A DNA stretch of 64,000 bases from Tunturiibacter empetritectus (GCF_014201375.1 NZ_JACHDZ010000002.1:186001-250000); one strand, 5' to 3'; shown: positions 46,143 to 55,849, counted from the stretch's first letter. Notes: generated from the sequence alone by a model not told the origin. A program made the numbers and translations.

Positions 46143-47333
46143 CTACGGTTTGATCGTAAGCATGACTACGCCGTGGCTGGGCACGTCGGCGGAGTAGCTT
46201 CCGCTCTGTTTACCGAGATTGCTTGCGGTCCAGAGATTCCTTACCGAGGCAGACAGGGAGTCGGGATAGCCGATGTCGGTCCATGCTACGGATATCTTCG
46301 CGGCTGAGGGGCTGCGGTTGAGCAGTGCGACGGCGCGGCCTCCATCCTGCAGTTGCTTCGACCAGATCTCGAGGTCACCTGTCTTCTTGACTCTGCGTGC
46401 CTGGTGTCCGAGTGGGTCCTGATCGATCGCGATGACTTCTTTATTCAGCAGGATCTCTTTGGTGTCGGGCGTCATGCTGGAGATGTCGTTGCCCGCCAGC
46501 AGGGGCGCGGAGAACATCGCCCACATGCTGAAGTGGGCGCGATACTCCTCCTTGGTCATGCCGCCATTGCCTACCTCTAGCATGTCAGGATCATTCCAGT
46601 GGCCGGGCCCGGCGTAGGTCTCCAATCCGCTCATCTGGTCGATGATCTGAGTCACGCCGTTGCCGCCCCAGTCTTTCTTGCAGTCCCAACAGTCTTGAAT
46701 GTCGCCGGTTGCGCGCCACAGGTTTCCGATCGATCCTGCCCACAGCCACGGCTTGGTCGATCCCCACTCGCAGATGCTGAAGACGATCGGCCGTCCGGAG
46801 TCGGCGAGCGCGTTGCGCATCAGAGTGTAGGAGGACTCGCTGTTCTGTCCGGGGAGGGTGTTGCACCAGTCTTCTTTGAGATAGTCGACGCCCCAGTTCG
46901 CATACTGATTTGCGTCCTGGTACTCGTGACCGATGCTGCCGGGACGCTTGGCGCAGGTCATGGTGCCGACGTCGGTGTAGATGCCGAACTTCAGGCCCTT
47001 CGAGTGAACGTAGTCGGCCAGCGCCTTGATGCCGGAGGGGAAGCGCTCGGCGTCGGCGACGATATTGCCTGAGGCGTCGCGGCCGGTCTGCCAGCAGTCG
47101 TCGAGGATGACGAACTGATAGCCCGCGTCCTTCATGCCGCTGCTCACCATGGTGTCCGCGGTCTCGCGCACGACCTTCTCGTTAAGCCCCTTGCAGCCGA
47201 ACTTGTTCCAGCTGTTCCAGCCCATGGGCGGCGTCTTCGCGAGGCCGTTGTCCAGAGCTCGCCCAAAGGTCGATACCATGACGACCGTCAGCATTACCAA
47301 ACAGATTTTTACAAAGAATCGACTTCTCCCCAT
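46143..47333 (-). CDS. Glycoside hydrolase family 27 alpha-galactosidase, exported
   Basis: 396 residues from the ATG at 47333, preceded by AGGAG. A signal peptide (MGRSRFFVKICLVMLTVVMV) leads to the GH27 barrel: TPPMGWNSWNKFGC, FVILDDCWQTGRD, GLKFGIYTDVG, the nucleophile Asp155 in YLKEDWC, and the acid/base segment GHWNDPDMLEVGNGG. A C-terminal beta domain of about 90 residues ends the protein. GH27 enzymes retain configuration and remove terminal alpha-galactose from oligosaccharides and galactomannan. There is no lipobox, so it is likely periplasmic or secreted. Confidence 0.95.
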   Translation of the reverse strand: MGRSRFFVKICLVMLTVVMVSTFGRALDNGLAKTPPMGWNSWNKFGCKGLNEKVVRETADTMVSSGMKDAGYQFVILDDCWQTGRDASGNIVADAERFPSGIKALADYVHSKGLKFGIYTDVGTMTCAKRPGSIGHEYQDANQYANWGVDYLKEDWCNTLPGQNSESSYTLMRNALADSGRPIVFSICEWGSTKPWLWAGSIGNLWRATGDIQDCWDCKKDWGGNGVTQIIDQMSGLETYAGPGHWNDPDMLEVGNGGMTKEEYRAHFSMWAMFSAPLLAGNDISSMTPDTKEILLNKEVIAIDQDPLGHQARRVKKTGDLEIWSKQLQDGGRAVALLNRSPSAAKISVAWTDIGYPDSLSASVRNLWTASNLGKQSGSYSADVPSHGVVMLTIKP

Positions 47334-47440
47334 TGCAGATGCACTCCTCTTCGAAGCCGGCGCGATACCTTCTGCGAGCTTCACGAAATTCTAACCTTTG
47401 CTTGGACTCCATCGCCTGGCTCGGGTTGATAAGACGCGGA

Positions 47441-47950
47441 TTAGCTGGGGGATAGCCGTTTCTCGTAGCAGAGAAAACGCAGTCCCGGCCTGAACTCGAG
47501 ACTGATCTCTCCGGCGAGCAGGTAGCCCAGCTTCGGAAAGAGCCGCTGTGTCGCTTCGTTGTTGGTGTTGGTGTCGACGCGGAGGGCGGTGATGCCGCGT
47601 TCGGTCGCAACGTCTTCAGCTTTCTGCATGAGCGCACCGGCCGCTCCCTGTCCGCGGAATGCGGGATCGACCGCCAGACGGTGCACTACGATTGCAGGTT
47701 CATCAATATCCCATCCAACCTGGGAGTAGTCAGGCTCTTGATCCATGGTGATTGCAGCGACGCCGGCGATGCTGCCGTTCACTTCGGCGATCCAGAGTTG
47801 GTTCAGGTCGATGTCACGTTGAAAGACTGCGTCATTTGGGTACGTTTCGTCCCACTGGAGATTGCCTGTCGCGCGCATCAGCGGAACGACGCGACGGACG
47901 AGGCTCATCAGTGCTGGAAGATCATGTTGTGTTGCCAGCCGGATCTGCAT
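47441..47950 (-). CDS. GNAT family N-acetyltransferase
   Basis: 169 residues. It has IRLATQHDLPALMSLV at the start, VHRLAVDPAFRGQGAAGALM (acetyl-CoA loop R-G-Q-G-A/G) and VDTNTNNEATQRLFPKLGY, a pattern common in RimI/MnaT-like acetyltransferases. The substrate is unknown. It lies 68 bases after the small Met-rich gene on the same strand and may be the last gene of the comEC transcription unit. Confidence 0.88.
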   Translation of the reverse strand: MQIRLATQHDLPALMSLVRRVVPLMRATGNLQWDETYPNDAVFQRDIDLNQLWIAEVNGSIAGVAAITMDQEPDYSQVGWDIDEPAIVVHRLAVDPAFRGQGAAGALMQKAEDVATERGITALRVDTNTNNEATQRLFPKLGYLLAGEISLEFRPGLRFLCYEKRLSPS

Positions 47951-48018
47951 CGTCTTCTCAGCGTAACAGGAGCGGCGATGCGGGTTTTCTGCTGCGGTAG
48001 AACGCTGGGTAACCGAAG

Positions 48019-48294
48019 CTACATGATGCGAAAACGTTCGCGCATGAGTCGTTGGAAGCGAGGACGCCAGATGAGGTCGTAGGCTAACTCTTTTCCGGGG
48101 AACATAGCTAAAGCAGCCCTTCTGCTGTCTGCGATCATCTGGGCTGCCTCGTCCACCGTCAGCGACCCGTCCTGCGCGATGACCTGCATCACCATGTTCA
48201 TCATCATCTGCATTCTGCGGATCAGTTTCTGTTCTTCTGCCCGCTCTTCCGCGCTGATCACGACAGCTTCAGCATTTGGCCCATTCAACTCCAT
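48019..48294 (-). CDS. Small protein of unknown function downstream of comEC
   Basis: 91 residues, no signal peptide. A charged N-terminal helix (SAEERAEEQKLIRRM) runs into a Met-rich segment (QMMMNMVMQVIAQ), then a conserved-looking GSLTVDEAAQMIADSRR helix and a basic C-terminus. The gene starts 26 bases after comEC and is probably co-transcribed with it. I do not recognise a family. Confidence 0.6.
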   Translation of the reverse strand: MELNGPNAEAVVISAEERAEEQKLIRRMQMMMNMVMQVIAQDGSLTVDEAAQMIADSRRAALAMFPGKELAYDLIWRPRFQRLMRERFRIM

Positions 48295-48320
48295 CGAAAC
48301 CTCCCGATCAAGTCAGCTAC

Positions 48321-51164
48321 TTATGGATTAGACGCATCGACAAGCTCCCGGATCTTTCCATCCCGTCCCAGCAGGAATGTGGTCAAGCCAAACTCATCCG
48401 TTCGATACAGCTTAGTGCGAGCGTCCGCAATTCGTTCGATCACTTCGTAGCGGGGGTGACCAAATGTATTCCCCTTGCCGACCGACACAACCGCATCTTT
48501 TGGGGCGGCCGCATTGAAGAACTCCTGGGTGGTCGAGGTGCGGCTGCCGTGGTGACCGATCTTAAGGAGGGTGACGGGTGCGACTCTTCCATGCGAGAGC
48601 ATCTCGCGCTCGCTGGGGGCTTCGGCATCGCCTTCCAGCAACACGGACGCGTCACCGTATTGCATCCGCATCACGAGCGAATCGTTGTTGATGGGCTCTC
48701 GCGGGTTGACGTAACCGGCCTCGGGGGCAAGCATCGTTATTTGGGTTCCTCCCCAGGCAAGCTGGGTTCCGGCGTAAAAATGACGTACGGTGACTCCAAG
48801 ATCTCTTGTCTCGTCCAGCAGCGAACGGTAGGCATCGGAGTTGGGATCGATGCTGACCCATAGTTCGCGGGGTCGAAAGTTGCGAAGGACCGCGGGCATT
48901 CCGCCCATGTGGTCGCTGTGGGCATGGCTCAGGGCCAGCACGTCGAGCCGACGAAATCTGCGTGACCAGAGATACGGCGAGACGACCTCTTCGCCCACGT
49001 CGAAGCGGCTTGTGGCTTCTGCAGCTTCGGTGACTGCGCCGACGGGACCGCCGGCATCGATCAGCATCGTTGCTCCGTCAGGACTGACGATGAAGATGGA
49101 GTCGCCCTGTCCAACGTCGATCGCTGTCACCTCCATCATGCCGGGCGAGACGATTGAGCGTTCCGGCCACAGCACGATCAAGGCGACCAGCGGCAGTGCG
49201 ACGATCGCAGCCCAGGCCCAGCTGCGCGATCGTCGCACGGCCCAGCAGGAGAAGGCCCATGCAATGATTGCGAGGGCAGCGACCCACCACTCCGGAGCGG
49301 GGACGCGCAGATCGGCTGCATGAACTGCGCTGACATGGCCTATCACTCCCCTGACTCCGTGGAGCAACAGAGCCGTCAGAGCGCCCGGGAGCAATGCTAA
49401 CCAGGGACTGACCAGGGAGGCACAAAATGTAACGACTGCTGTCGGAGCGAGGATGGCGACAAGCGGTACGCTCAACATGTTGGTTGGGACGGCGAACATG
49501 GTTGCGCGGTGAAAGTAGACTGCCATCGGGAGGACCATCACCATCTCGGCCACTACGCCTATCAACGACAACTCCAACGCCCAGAGACTGCAACGAATCA
49601 ATGCGGGCAACAACTCGCTGGACCATTGGCCGAGCACCTTGGCAATGGCCACGCTCATCATCCGCAGCATCAGCCGAAACTGCGCCACTTGAGGGGGCAA
49701 GCTGGTGTCGATCCACTTGTCCCATAGGTTCTCCGCGGCGTTCGCATACGGCAGAAAGCTGCGCTCTCCCAATGGAATTGCGATGCCGCCGATCGCGACG
49801 ATTGCGAGAAACGTCATCTGGAAGCTGGCTTCGAACAATGCGCTAGGAGACAGCACGAGTACAGCCAGTGCAGCTGCGCCCAAAGCGTTGAGTACGTTCC
49901 GATCCCGACTCAAAAGACGTGCCATGAGAAAGACCGTCGTCATGAAGAGCGCTCGTTGCACAGGAGCGCCAAAGCCGGTAAGCAGCGCGTAGCCGAAGGT
50001 CAAGGCGATGGTAAGCGACGTTGCGAGCCAATCGTGCATTTTGAGCCGGCGAGCCAGCCAGAAGACAAGGCCAGCGAGCAGGCCAACGTGCATTCCCGAG
50101 ACCACAAAGAGATGGAATGACCCTGTGCGCTCGAAGCCTACACGCTGCGTTTTGTTCAGGCCGGCGCGGTCGCCAAACAGCATTGCGTTGAGCATTCCGG
50201 CGTCGTCCGCGCTGAGCCGCAGGATCTTTGGAAGTCCTCGATTCGCCTTCGAGCGCACATAGCCAAGCACGCGACCCGAAGCCCAGCTTTGTGCTGCGAA
50301 GATTTTGCACTGCCACTGAGCTGCACGATCGGACTTCGCCGCAAGCTTCGATGTGGCTTCGTCGAGTACGGAGACCTTCGAGGTACGGACGCTGGCATGA
50401 GTGCCGATTCCCTGTGCAAGCAGGTAGTCGGAGTATTGCCACGCGCCAGGATCGCGGTAGTATTCGGCTACCTTCATTCGCATGGGAGCCTGCACCAGGT
50501 CACCACACTTCAGGGTTGGAAGAGGCTGACTGGCAGATAGGGCGAGATCTGTCGCAGAGGCGCTTTTTCCGAGCTTGTCGGGAACGATATTCATGCGCAC
50601 GCCACCTTTCACAGGCGCCATCCACGCTACGTCCGGGGTTACCTCCTCCACTGCATCGACTTGAATATCGACTGAGAGTGTGCCTACAGCTGCTGCCTCC
50701 TCCTCAGCCTCTTTCTCCGGCCACCAACCTGCTTCCTTATCCTGATCGGAGTTCTCCTGGAGAGGAGCTAACTCGCGAACCCGGACGACGCGCCCTCTCA
50801 CTTGCCGGCTCAGCCCATCTGCGTACGTTTTCAGAGCGTGTTGAGTAGATGGAGCGGGCTGCACCTCTGCGCAGAAGAGGCCAAGCGCTATCCAAACGGT
50901 GGCTAGAGGGACGATTGCGATCCGGAAAGACCATCGCAGGCTAGCCAGCGTCAGGCCGCATAAGAGTGAGATGGCAAGGAGGACGATGACAGTTGGTGCG
51001 TGATTCCGCGCCATTGCTTCGCCGAGAGCAAACCAGCAGACCGCCGTCAGGAGAGGAGCGCGACGGAACTCGAGCTCAGAAACGCGTGCGACTGCCTTCG
51101 GCCAGAGATCGGGGTTCGGCTCGTTGGTGTTTCCGGTCTTCGATGCTCTGCATGCGGACCGCAC
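48321..51164 (-). CDS. comEC: ComEC/Rec2 DNA uptake channel with C-terminal MBL domain
   Basis: 947 residues, GTG start, about ten or more membrane helices. The N-terminal ComEC domain is beta-rich and contains an acidic insert (DKEAGWWPEKEAEEEAAA). The competence channel has LFGDRAGLNKTQRVGFERTG, HLFVVSGMHVGLLAGLVFWLARRL and FGAPVQRALFMT. The C-terminal metallo-beta-lactamase-like domain keeps the HxHxDH pattern (ALSHAHSDHMGG) and a later KIGHHGSRTSTT. ComEC carries single-stranded DNA across the inner membrane in natural transformation. No other competence genes are in the window. Confidence 0.95.
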   Translation of the reverse strand: MRSACRASKTGNTNEPNPDLWPKAVARVSELEFRRAPLLTAVCWFALGEAMARNHAPTVIVLLAISLLCGLTLASLRWSFRIAIVPLATVWIALGLFCAEVQPAPSTQHALKTYADGLSRQVRGRVVRVRELAPLQENSDQDKEAGWWPEKEAEEEAAAVGTLSVDIQVDAVEEVTPDVAWMAPVKGGVRMNIVPDKLGKSASATDLALSASQPLPTLKCGDLVQAPMRMKVAEYYRDPGAWQYSDYLLAQGIGTHASVRTSKVSVLDEATSKLAAKSDRAAQWQCKIFAAQSWASGRVLGYVRSKANRGLPKILRLSADDAGMLNAMLFGDRAGLNKTQRVGFERTGSFHLFVVSGMHVGLLAGLVFWLARRLKMHDWLATSLTIALTFGYALLTGFGAPVQRALFMTTVFLMARLLSRDRNVLNALGAAALAVLVLSPSALFEASFQMTFLAIVAIGGIAIPLGERSFLPYANAAENLWDKWIDTSLPPQVAQFRLMLRMMSVAIAKVLGQWSSELLPALIRCSLWALELSLIGVVAEMVMVLPMAVYFHRATMFAVPTNMLSVPLVAILAPTAVVTFCASLVSPWLALLPGALTALLLHGVRGVIGHVSAVHAADLRVPAPEWWVAALAIIAWAFSCWAVRRSRSWAWAAIVALPLVALIVLWPERSIVSPGMMEVTAIDVGQGDSIFIVSPDGATMLIDAGGPVGAVTEAAEATSRFDVGEEVVSPYLWSRRFRRLDVLALSHAHSDHMGGMPAVLRNFRPRELWVSIDPNSDAYRSLLDETRDLGVTVRHFYAGTQLAWGGTQITMLAPEAGYVNPREPINNDSLVMRMQYGDASVLLEGDAEAPSEREMLSHGRVAPVTLLKIGHHGSRTSTTQEFFNAAAPKDAVVSVGKGNTFGHPRYEVIERIADARTKLYRTDEFGLTTFLLGRDGKIRELVDASNP

Positions 51165-51196
51165 TTACCAACCATTTCACCACAACGTGACCAAGT

Positions 51197-52489
51197 TTAT
51201 CTGCGCAAAACCACGATCGTCTCAAGGTGAAACGTATGAGGAAACAGGTCCACCAGGTGCAGCTCTTTGAGCTTGTAGCCCCTATCTACCAGCATCTTCA
51301 GGTCTCGAGCCAGCGTCACGGGATCGCAGGAGACGTAGACGATCTCGGGGGCCGAAACACGCGCGAGGAGTACGCAAACCTCTGCTCCGACACCGGCCCG
51401 CGGAGGGTCAACGACGATCAACTGAGGGCGTTCCCGTTGCACCACTGCCTGACGGAGGAATTCAACGGTGGTGGCTTCGACGGCACGCTTTCCCCCTCCT
51501 TTGAAGGAGCTGATCAGATCGGTGGCGGCGGCTTCGACTGCTACGACCTGCTGAAACGTCTTCGCCAGCGCTCGAGAAAATAATCCCACCCCTGCGTATA
51601 GATCCCATGCCAGTTGTCCCTGGCGATTTGTTGCGACGATCCGGACAAGTTCCTCGATGAGAAAGCGGTTGACCTGGAAGAAGGCGCCGCGGCTCACCCA
51701 ATAGTCTTCGGTTCCTGCCTGATAACTCAGGCCTTGTGCTCCCCAACTCTCCAAAGGACGCGGCTTCTGTATCTGTCGCTGTGGCCCTGCGGGCTTGAGG
51801 AGAGAGGTGCCAGCTCCCGTGAGCTCTGGCACGAGTTGTTTCATGCGTTCGCACAATGGGGCGAGGCCAGGTTGATCTTTCCGGAGGAAGATAGTCATCT
51901 GAAGTTTTTTTTCGTCGGCTGTTGTAAAAAACTCCGCTTCGATAGCGTTGCCTAGCCAGCGCCCTAGGGCAGTCTTCTCTGTGGCCACTTGCAAAAGGCT
52001 TTGGGACGCGCGCCACAACAACGGCGCGGTGATGGGGCACTCGTGAATCGCGAGAAACTCATTGGTGCCACGCCGGTTGTAGCCAGCTCTCAGGATGGAG
52101 TCGACCTCTTCGAGCCGCAGACGCACACGATTTCTATAAGCCCAGGGAGCTGCGGTATGACTCTGAATCTCGGGCAGCGCGCTCAACCCAGCACGTTCGA
52201 GCGTCTCCTGCAGGATAGATGCTTTCATCTTCACCTGCGCGGGATATTGGGCGTGCTGATAGTGGCATCCGCCGCACTCTCCAAAGTGTGGACACGCTGG
52301 CTGGACGCGGTCTTCTGAATTCTTCAGCACCTGCAGCAGAGAGGCTTCTTGAAAGTTTTTTTTGTGTTGCTGGATCTGGACTTCGGCCAACTCGCCCGGT
52401 AAAACGAAGGGTACAAAGACAGACTCGCCATCGGCCTGATGAGCAAGGCCGGCTCCCCCATAGATCGTTTTTTCAATTTGTAACTTCAT
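51197..52489 (-). CDS. Class I SAM-dependent 23S rRNA (uracil-C5)-methyltransferase, RlmD/TrmA family
   Basis: 430 residues. The N-terminal TRAM-like domain begins KLQIEKTIYGGAGLA. The 4Fe-4S cluster cysteines are Cys66, Cys72, Cys75 (PHFGECGGCHYQHA) and a later one in HECPIT. SAM motifs LAWDLYAGVGLFSRAL and VVDPPRAGV precede the catalytic Cys in VYVSCDPVTLARDL. Family members methylate U1939 or U747 of 23S rRNA or U54 of tRNA; the present one is most like RlmD-type proteins, but specificity cannot be decided by eye. Its ATG overlaps the upstream gene's stop by four bases (ATGA). Confidence 0.9.
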   Translation of the reverse strand: MKLQIEKTIYGGAGLAHQADGESVFVPFVLPGELAEVQIQQHKKNFQEASLLQVLKNSEDRVQPACPHFGECGGCHYQHAQYPAQVKMKASILQETLERAGLSALPEIQSHTAAPWAYRNRVRLRLEEVDSILRAGYNRRGTNEFLAIHECPITAPLLWRASQSLLQVATEKTALGRWLGNAIEAEFFTTADEKKLQMTIFLRKDQPGLAPLCERMKQLVPELTGAGTSLLKPAGPQRQIQKPRPLESWGAQGLSYQAGTEDYWVSRGAFFQVNRFLIEELVRIVATNRQGQLAWDLYAGVGLFSRALAKTFQQVVAVEAAATDLISSFKGGGKRAVEATTVEFLRQAVVQRERPQLIVVDPPRAGVGAEVCVLLARVSAPEIVYVSCDPVTLARDLKMLVDRGYKLKELHLVDLFPHTFHLETIVVLRR

Positions 52490-53202
52490 CCGTGGCTCAT
52501 ATAAAAGAGGCTGAGGCGAGGCAGTTTGCGTGCTTCCAACAATCGCTTCTGGAGAAACTGTTGCTGCACCTGTTTGATCTGGACAGCCTGCATCTTGCCG
52601 CGATAAGGAGCTAGTTCGCGAGCTGCCTGTTCGCGTAAGGCGACCAACTCCTCTTCAGGCGCGGCCGTCATCAAAGCGGCAAACATCTTCTCTTCGAGCA
52701 CGCTGAGGGTTCGGTCCAACTCTTCAAGTGAGTGCACGGGTTCAACGCGCAGGCCGGCGGCCAAGGCTCGCAGCCTCACTGCGACTTCGGCGACCATCGC
52801 TTCTGCCGGTGGAGTCAGCTTTGCCGACTCGATGGCCGTAGCGTTCGAATCGAGATACCGTCCGACACGTTCGGTCTCGAAGCCGCTCTCTGCTGCCTGG
52901 GTCGAAGCGGTGGGAGCAGCACCGATAGAGGCTTCCATCGCCTGCTCCACCGCCTCCATCACGCTCTGCGCGCACCACGCCAGGCCGTTTACCTTGCGCG
53001 TTCTTGTCGTGGCGCGAAGAGCCTTTGCATCGTGCTTGTCGAAGGCATTGTCGATTCCACGTAACACCGCCTCCAAAGGCACGCCGGCCTCCCGCCATGT
53101 CTCGATCAGCGCCCAGTCCAGGGTAGAGAGCATCAGGAGCGAGCCGCGGCGCTGCTGAAAGCGTTCCTCGATCTCCGTGAAGTAGTTGAAGTAGTTCTGC
53201 AT
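52486..53202 (-). CDS. Conserved protein of unknown function between coaX and the rRNA methyltransferase gene
   Basis: 238 residues from the ATG at 53202; a longer frame would run into coaX. The protein is mostly helical. It starts MQNYFNYFTEIEERFQQRRG, followed by LMLSTLDWALIETWREAGVPLEAVLRGID, which looks like a conserved block, and ends with KLPRLSLFYMSHG. A variable Ala/Ser/Thr-rich middle follows residue 100. No catalytic motif. The position is tightly fixed: 55 bases after coaX and overlapping the next gene by four bases. I do not recognise a domain. Confidence 0.7.
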   Translation of the reverse strand: MQNYFNYFTEIEERFQQRRGSLLMLSTLDWALIETWREAGVPLEAVLRGIDNAFDKHDAKALRATTRTRKVNGLAWCAQSVMEAVEQAMEASIGAAPTASTQAAESGFETERVGRYLDSNATAIESAKLTPPAEAMVAEVAVRLRALAAGLRVEPVHSLEELDRTLSVLEEKMFAALMTAAPEEELVALREQAARELAPYRGKMQAVQIKQVQQQFLQKRLLEARKLPRLSLFYMSHG

Positions 53203-53257
53203 CGGCTCTCTACAGCTTAAGCCAGCGCGGACGAGCGTGCCTAAACGTGCTTCGTGG

Positions 53258-54073
53258 TTAGGTCCCGCGCTTTTTGTGCCGATCGAGATTGCGCTCATAG
53301 ATGAGGCGCAGTCCGGTCAGGGTCAGCAATTCATCCACGGCCCCGATGTACTTCGATCCGCCGGCAATGAGCTTCGCGAGGCCGCCGGTGGCGACGGTTT
53401 TTGTCTCCGGTCCCATCTCGGCGATCATGCGTTCGAGGATGCCGTCGACGAGCCCGATGTAGCCGTAGTAGAGACCGATCTGGATGTTGTCGACGGTTCC
53501 AGTTCCGATGACCTTCGCGGGTTTTTTGATGTCGATTCGCGGCAGCCGGGCCGCACGCGAGAACAGGGCATCGGCCGAGATACCTAGTCCTGGGGCGATC
53601 GCGCCACCTAGAAACTCCCCTTTCTTTGAGAGCACGTCAAAGGTTGTTGCGGTTCCCATATCCACTACGATGCAGGGCCCTCCGAAGCGCTCGAAGGCTG
53701 CGATGCAGTTGACGATTCTGTCGGCGCCGAGTTCAGCGGGGTTATCGGTCAAGACGGGAATGCCGGTCTTCACGCCAGGTTCGACGAAGACAGGCCTCAC
53801 ATGAAAGTACAACTCGCAGACCTGACGCAGGGTTGAGTCCAATGGGGGTACTACCGATGAGATTGCGATGCCGTCGACGACTCCAATCTCCAGGCCCTTC
53901 AGGCTGAACAGATTGCGCAGGAGAATGCCGAACTCATCGCTGGTCAGTTTCGACGAGGGTGTTGTGATGCGCCAGTTTGCCACCAACTCCGGCCCCGTCG
54001 CCTGCGTTTCGTTGGCCAGCCGGTAGAGCCCGATGACCGTGTTGGTGTTGCCTACATCCATTGCCAGTAGCAT
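53258..54073 (-). CDS. coaX: Type III pantothenate kinase
   Basis: 271 residues. It starts MLLAMDVGNTNTVIGLY (phosphate-1 motif) and has GADRIVNCIAAFERFG and IVVDMGTATTFDVLSKKGEFLGGAIAPG. It phosphorylates pantothenate in the first step of coenzyme A synthesis, is not inhibited by CoA, and needs a monovalent cation. It is 26 bases downstream of birA. Confidence 0.95.
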   Translation of the reverse strand: MLLAMDVGNTNTVIGLYRLANETQATGPELVANWRITTPSSKLTSDEFGILLRNLFSLKGLEIGVVDGIAISSVVPPLDSTLRQVCELYFHVRPVFVEPGVKTGIPVLTDNPAELGADRIVNCIAAFERFGGPCIVVDMGTATTFDVLSKKGEFLGGAIAPGLGISADALFSRAARLPRIDIKKPAKVIGTGTVDNIQIGLYYGYIGLVDGILERMIAEMGPETKTVATGGLAKLIAGGSKYIGAVDELLTLTGLRLIYERNLDRHKKRGT

Positions 54074-54099
54074 TGTTCGAGTCTCCCACCCTATTCTGT

Positions 54100-54918
54100 C
54101 TAGAACGGACGAACTCCGCCGGAGAGTACGGTATGCAGCTCTCCATCGTCTCCTGCTATACGCAAAAAGCCGCGGGGATCGAGCCCCGTTGTCACGCCAG
54201 TATATCCGCCGTCCTCGTCGACTCGAACGCGTTTACCTCGTACCCAGCTTGAGGCGACCTCGAATCTCTCTAGCAGCTTGGGGCGAGTGGAGGCTCCGCG
54301 TAGCTCGTCTTCGAAAAGGTGGATCTCTCGATCGAGAGCGCGCAGGAGTTCGATCAGTATGTGTTCGCGTAGATACGGGCTTCGGCTTTCGCGACGCAGC
54401 GAGGTGGCGAAGGGTTCAATTTCGGCAGGGAAGTCGGCGTGGTTTACGTTGATGCCGATCCCGATGACGGCGTACCGAAGCATCGTCGGGGTGTCCGACC
54501 GTGAGGGGATCGACGAGGTTTCGACCAGGATGCCGCCGCATTTTTTTTCAAGAAGAAGAAGATCGTTGGGCCAACGGATATCGGGTCTAAGGCCGGTTAC
54601 GGCGGCGATGGCTGCTTGCGCGGCAAGGCCAGTTGCGAGGGATAGCCAGAGTGCGTCGACTAAGGGTATTTGCGGGCGCAGGAGGACGCTAAGGTAGAGC
54701 CCGTCGCCGGGTATGGAGTGCCAGACGTGGCCGCCACGGCCTCGCCCGGCGGTTTGCTCATCGGCGACCCATACGCTGCCATGCGATGCGCCTGCCTGTG
54801 CGGCTTCTAACGCCAGCAGGTTGGTGGACCCAACGGTTGGGAGGTGTTGCAAATGGGCTGCGAAGGCTGTGCTGGCGAGCGCAGCTACGACAGTGGGTAG
54901 ATCGAACGAATCAGCCAC
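54100..54918 (-). CDS. birA: Biotin--[acetyl-CoA-carboxylase] ligase, without DNA-binding domain
   Basis: 272 residues. The catalytic domain has VGSTNLLALEAA, the biotinyl-AMP loop GRGRGGHVWHS (usual GRGRxGR with His in place of the last Arg), IRWPNDLLLLEKKCGGILVE with the catalytic Lys-rich segment, and GIGINVNH. The C-terminal SH3-like domain ends at VLSGGVRPF. There is no N-terminal winged helix, so this is the non-regulatory class of BirA. It lies seven bases after nadC and 26 before coaX, so NAD, biotin and CoA functions are joined in one operon. Confidence 0.93.
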   Translation of the reverse strand: MADSFDLPTVVAALASTAFAAHLQHLPTVGSTNLLALEAAQAGASHGSVWVADEQTAGRGRGGHVWHSIPGDGLYLSVLLRPQIPLVDALWLSLATGLAAQAAIAAVTGLRPDIRWPNDLLLLEKKCGGILVETSSIPSRSDTPTMLRYAVIGIGINVNHADFPAEIEPFATSLRRESRSPYLREHILIELLRALDREIHLFEDELRGASTRPKLLERFEVASSWVRGKRVRVDEDGGYTGVTTGLDPRGFLRIAGDDGELHTVLSGGVRPF

Positions 54919-54925
54919 TCTGTCC

Positions 54926-55810
54926 TCAGTAGATGTCGGCTGTGATGCGCATGCTCAGGTCGACTGCGGCGGCTGAGTGTGTGAGTGCGCCGACGGAGAC
55001 GAAGTCCACACCGGCCAAGGCGTAGGCTCGCACCGTCTTCAGGTTCATGTTGCCGGAGGCTTCAACTGGGACGTTGGGCAGGGTGGCGCGGATCTGCTTG
55101 ACCGCTTTCTTTACCTGCGAGGGAGTCATGTTGTCGAGCAGGATGGACTCTGCTCCGCCAGCGATGGCTTGATCAAGTTCTGCCTGGCTGCGAGCTTCGA
55201 CCTGTACAACCTGGCCTGTCTTGCGGCCTTCGAGGGCGCGCTCGAGCACTGTCGGAAGGCCTCCGCCGAGCGAGATATGATTGTTCTTGATGAGGATTCC
55301 GTCCTGTAGGTCGAGGCGATGATTGACGCCGCCGCCGCAGCAGACGGCGTACTTATCGAGAACGCGCAGGCCGGGTATGGTCTTGCGGGTGTCGAGGACT
55401 TTTGTCTTGGTGCCGGCGACTGATCTTACGAACTCGTTGGTCAGCGTGGCGATGCCGCTCATGCGCTGCATGAGGTTGAGGATGACACGTTCGCAGGAGA
55501 GGATGGCTGCGGCGTTATGACGAATAACGGCGAGGGTTTGGCCCTTCTTCACGCTTACGCCGTCGAAGATCTCGGGGTGGCTGATGACTTCGAATCGGCC
55601 GACGGAGGCTGGGGACATCTTTGCGAAGATATCGAGAAATACGGGGATGCAGCCTAGTCCGGAGACGACGCAGGCCTGCTTGGCGATGATGGTGCCGGAG
55701 GCACGGAGATTGGGCGGGATGGTGAGAGCGGTGGTGACGTCGTTGGCGACTTTGTCTTCAGCCAGGGCAGCTTCAAGGATGGTGCGAATCCGTTTGCTCT
55801 TCCAGTCCAT
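54926..55810 (-). CDS. nadC: Quinolinate phosphoribosyltransferase (carboxylating)
   Basis: 294 residues. It has LNLMQRMSGIATLT, DTRKTIPGLRVLDKYAVCCGGGVNHR in pieces, LQDGILIKNNH, VEARSQAELDQAI and VEASGNMNLKTV, all typical of NadC. The enzyme makes nicotinate mononucleotide from quinolinate and PRPP in NAD synthesis. It is the first gene of the leftward cofactor operon; nadA and nadB are not in the window. The upstream DNA holds a GT-rich repeat rather than a clear promoter. Confidence 0.95.
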   Translation of the reverse strand: MDWKSKRIRTILEAALAEDKVANDVTTALTIPPNLRASGTIIAKQACVVSGLGCIPVFLDIFAKMSPASVGRFEVISHPEIFDGVSVKKGQTLAVIRHNAAAILSCERVILNLMQRMSGIATLTNEFVRSVAGTKTKVLDTRKTIPGLRVLDKYAVCCGGGVNHRLDLQDGILIKNNHISLGGGLPTVLERALEGRKTGQVVQVEARSQAELDQAIAGGAESILLDNMTPSQVKKAVKQIRATLPNVPVEASGNMNLKTVRAYALAGVDFVSVGALTHSAAAVDLSMRITADIY

Positions 55811-55849
55811 TCTCTAATCCTAAACCTCTTGATTTTGCAGGAAAGATTT

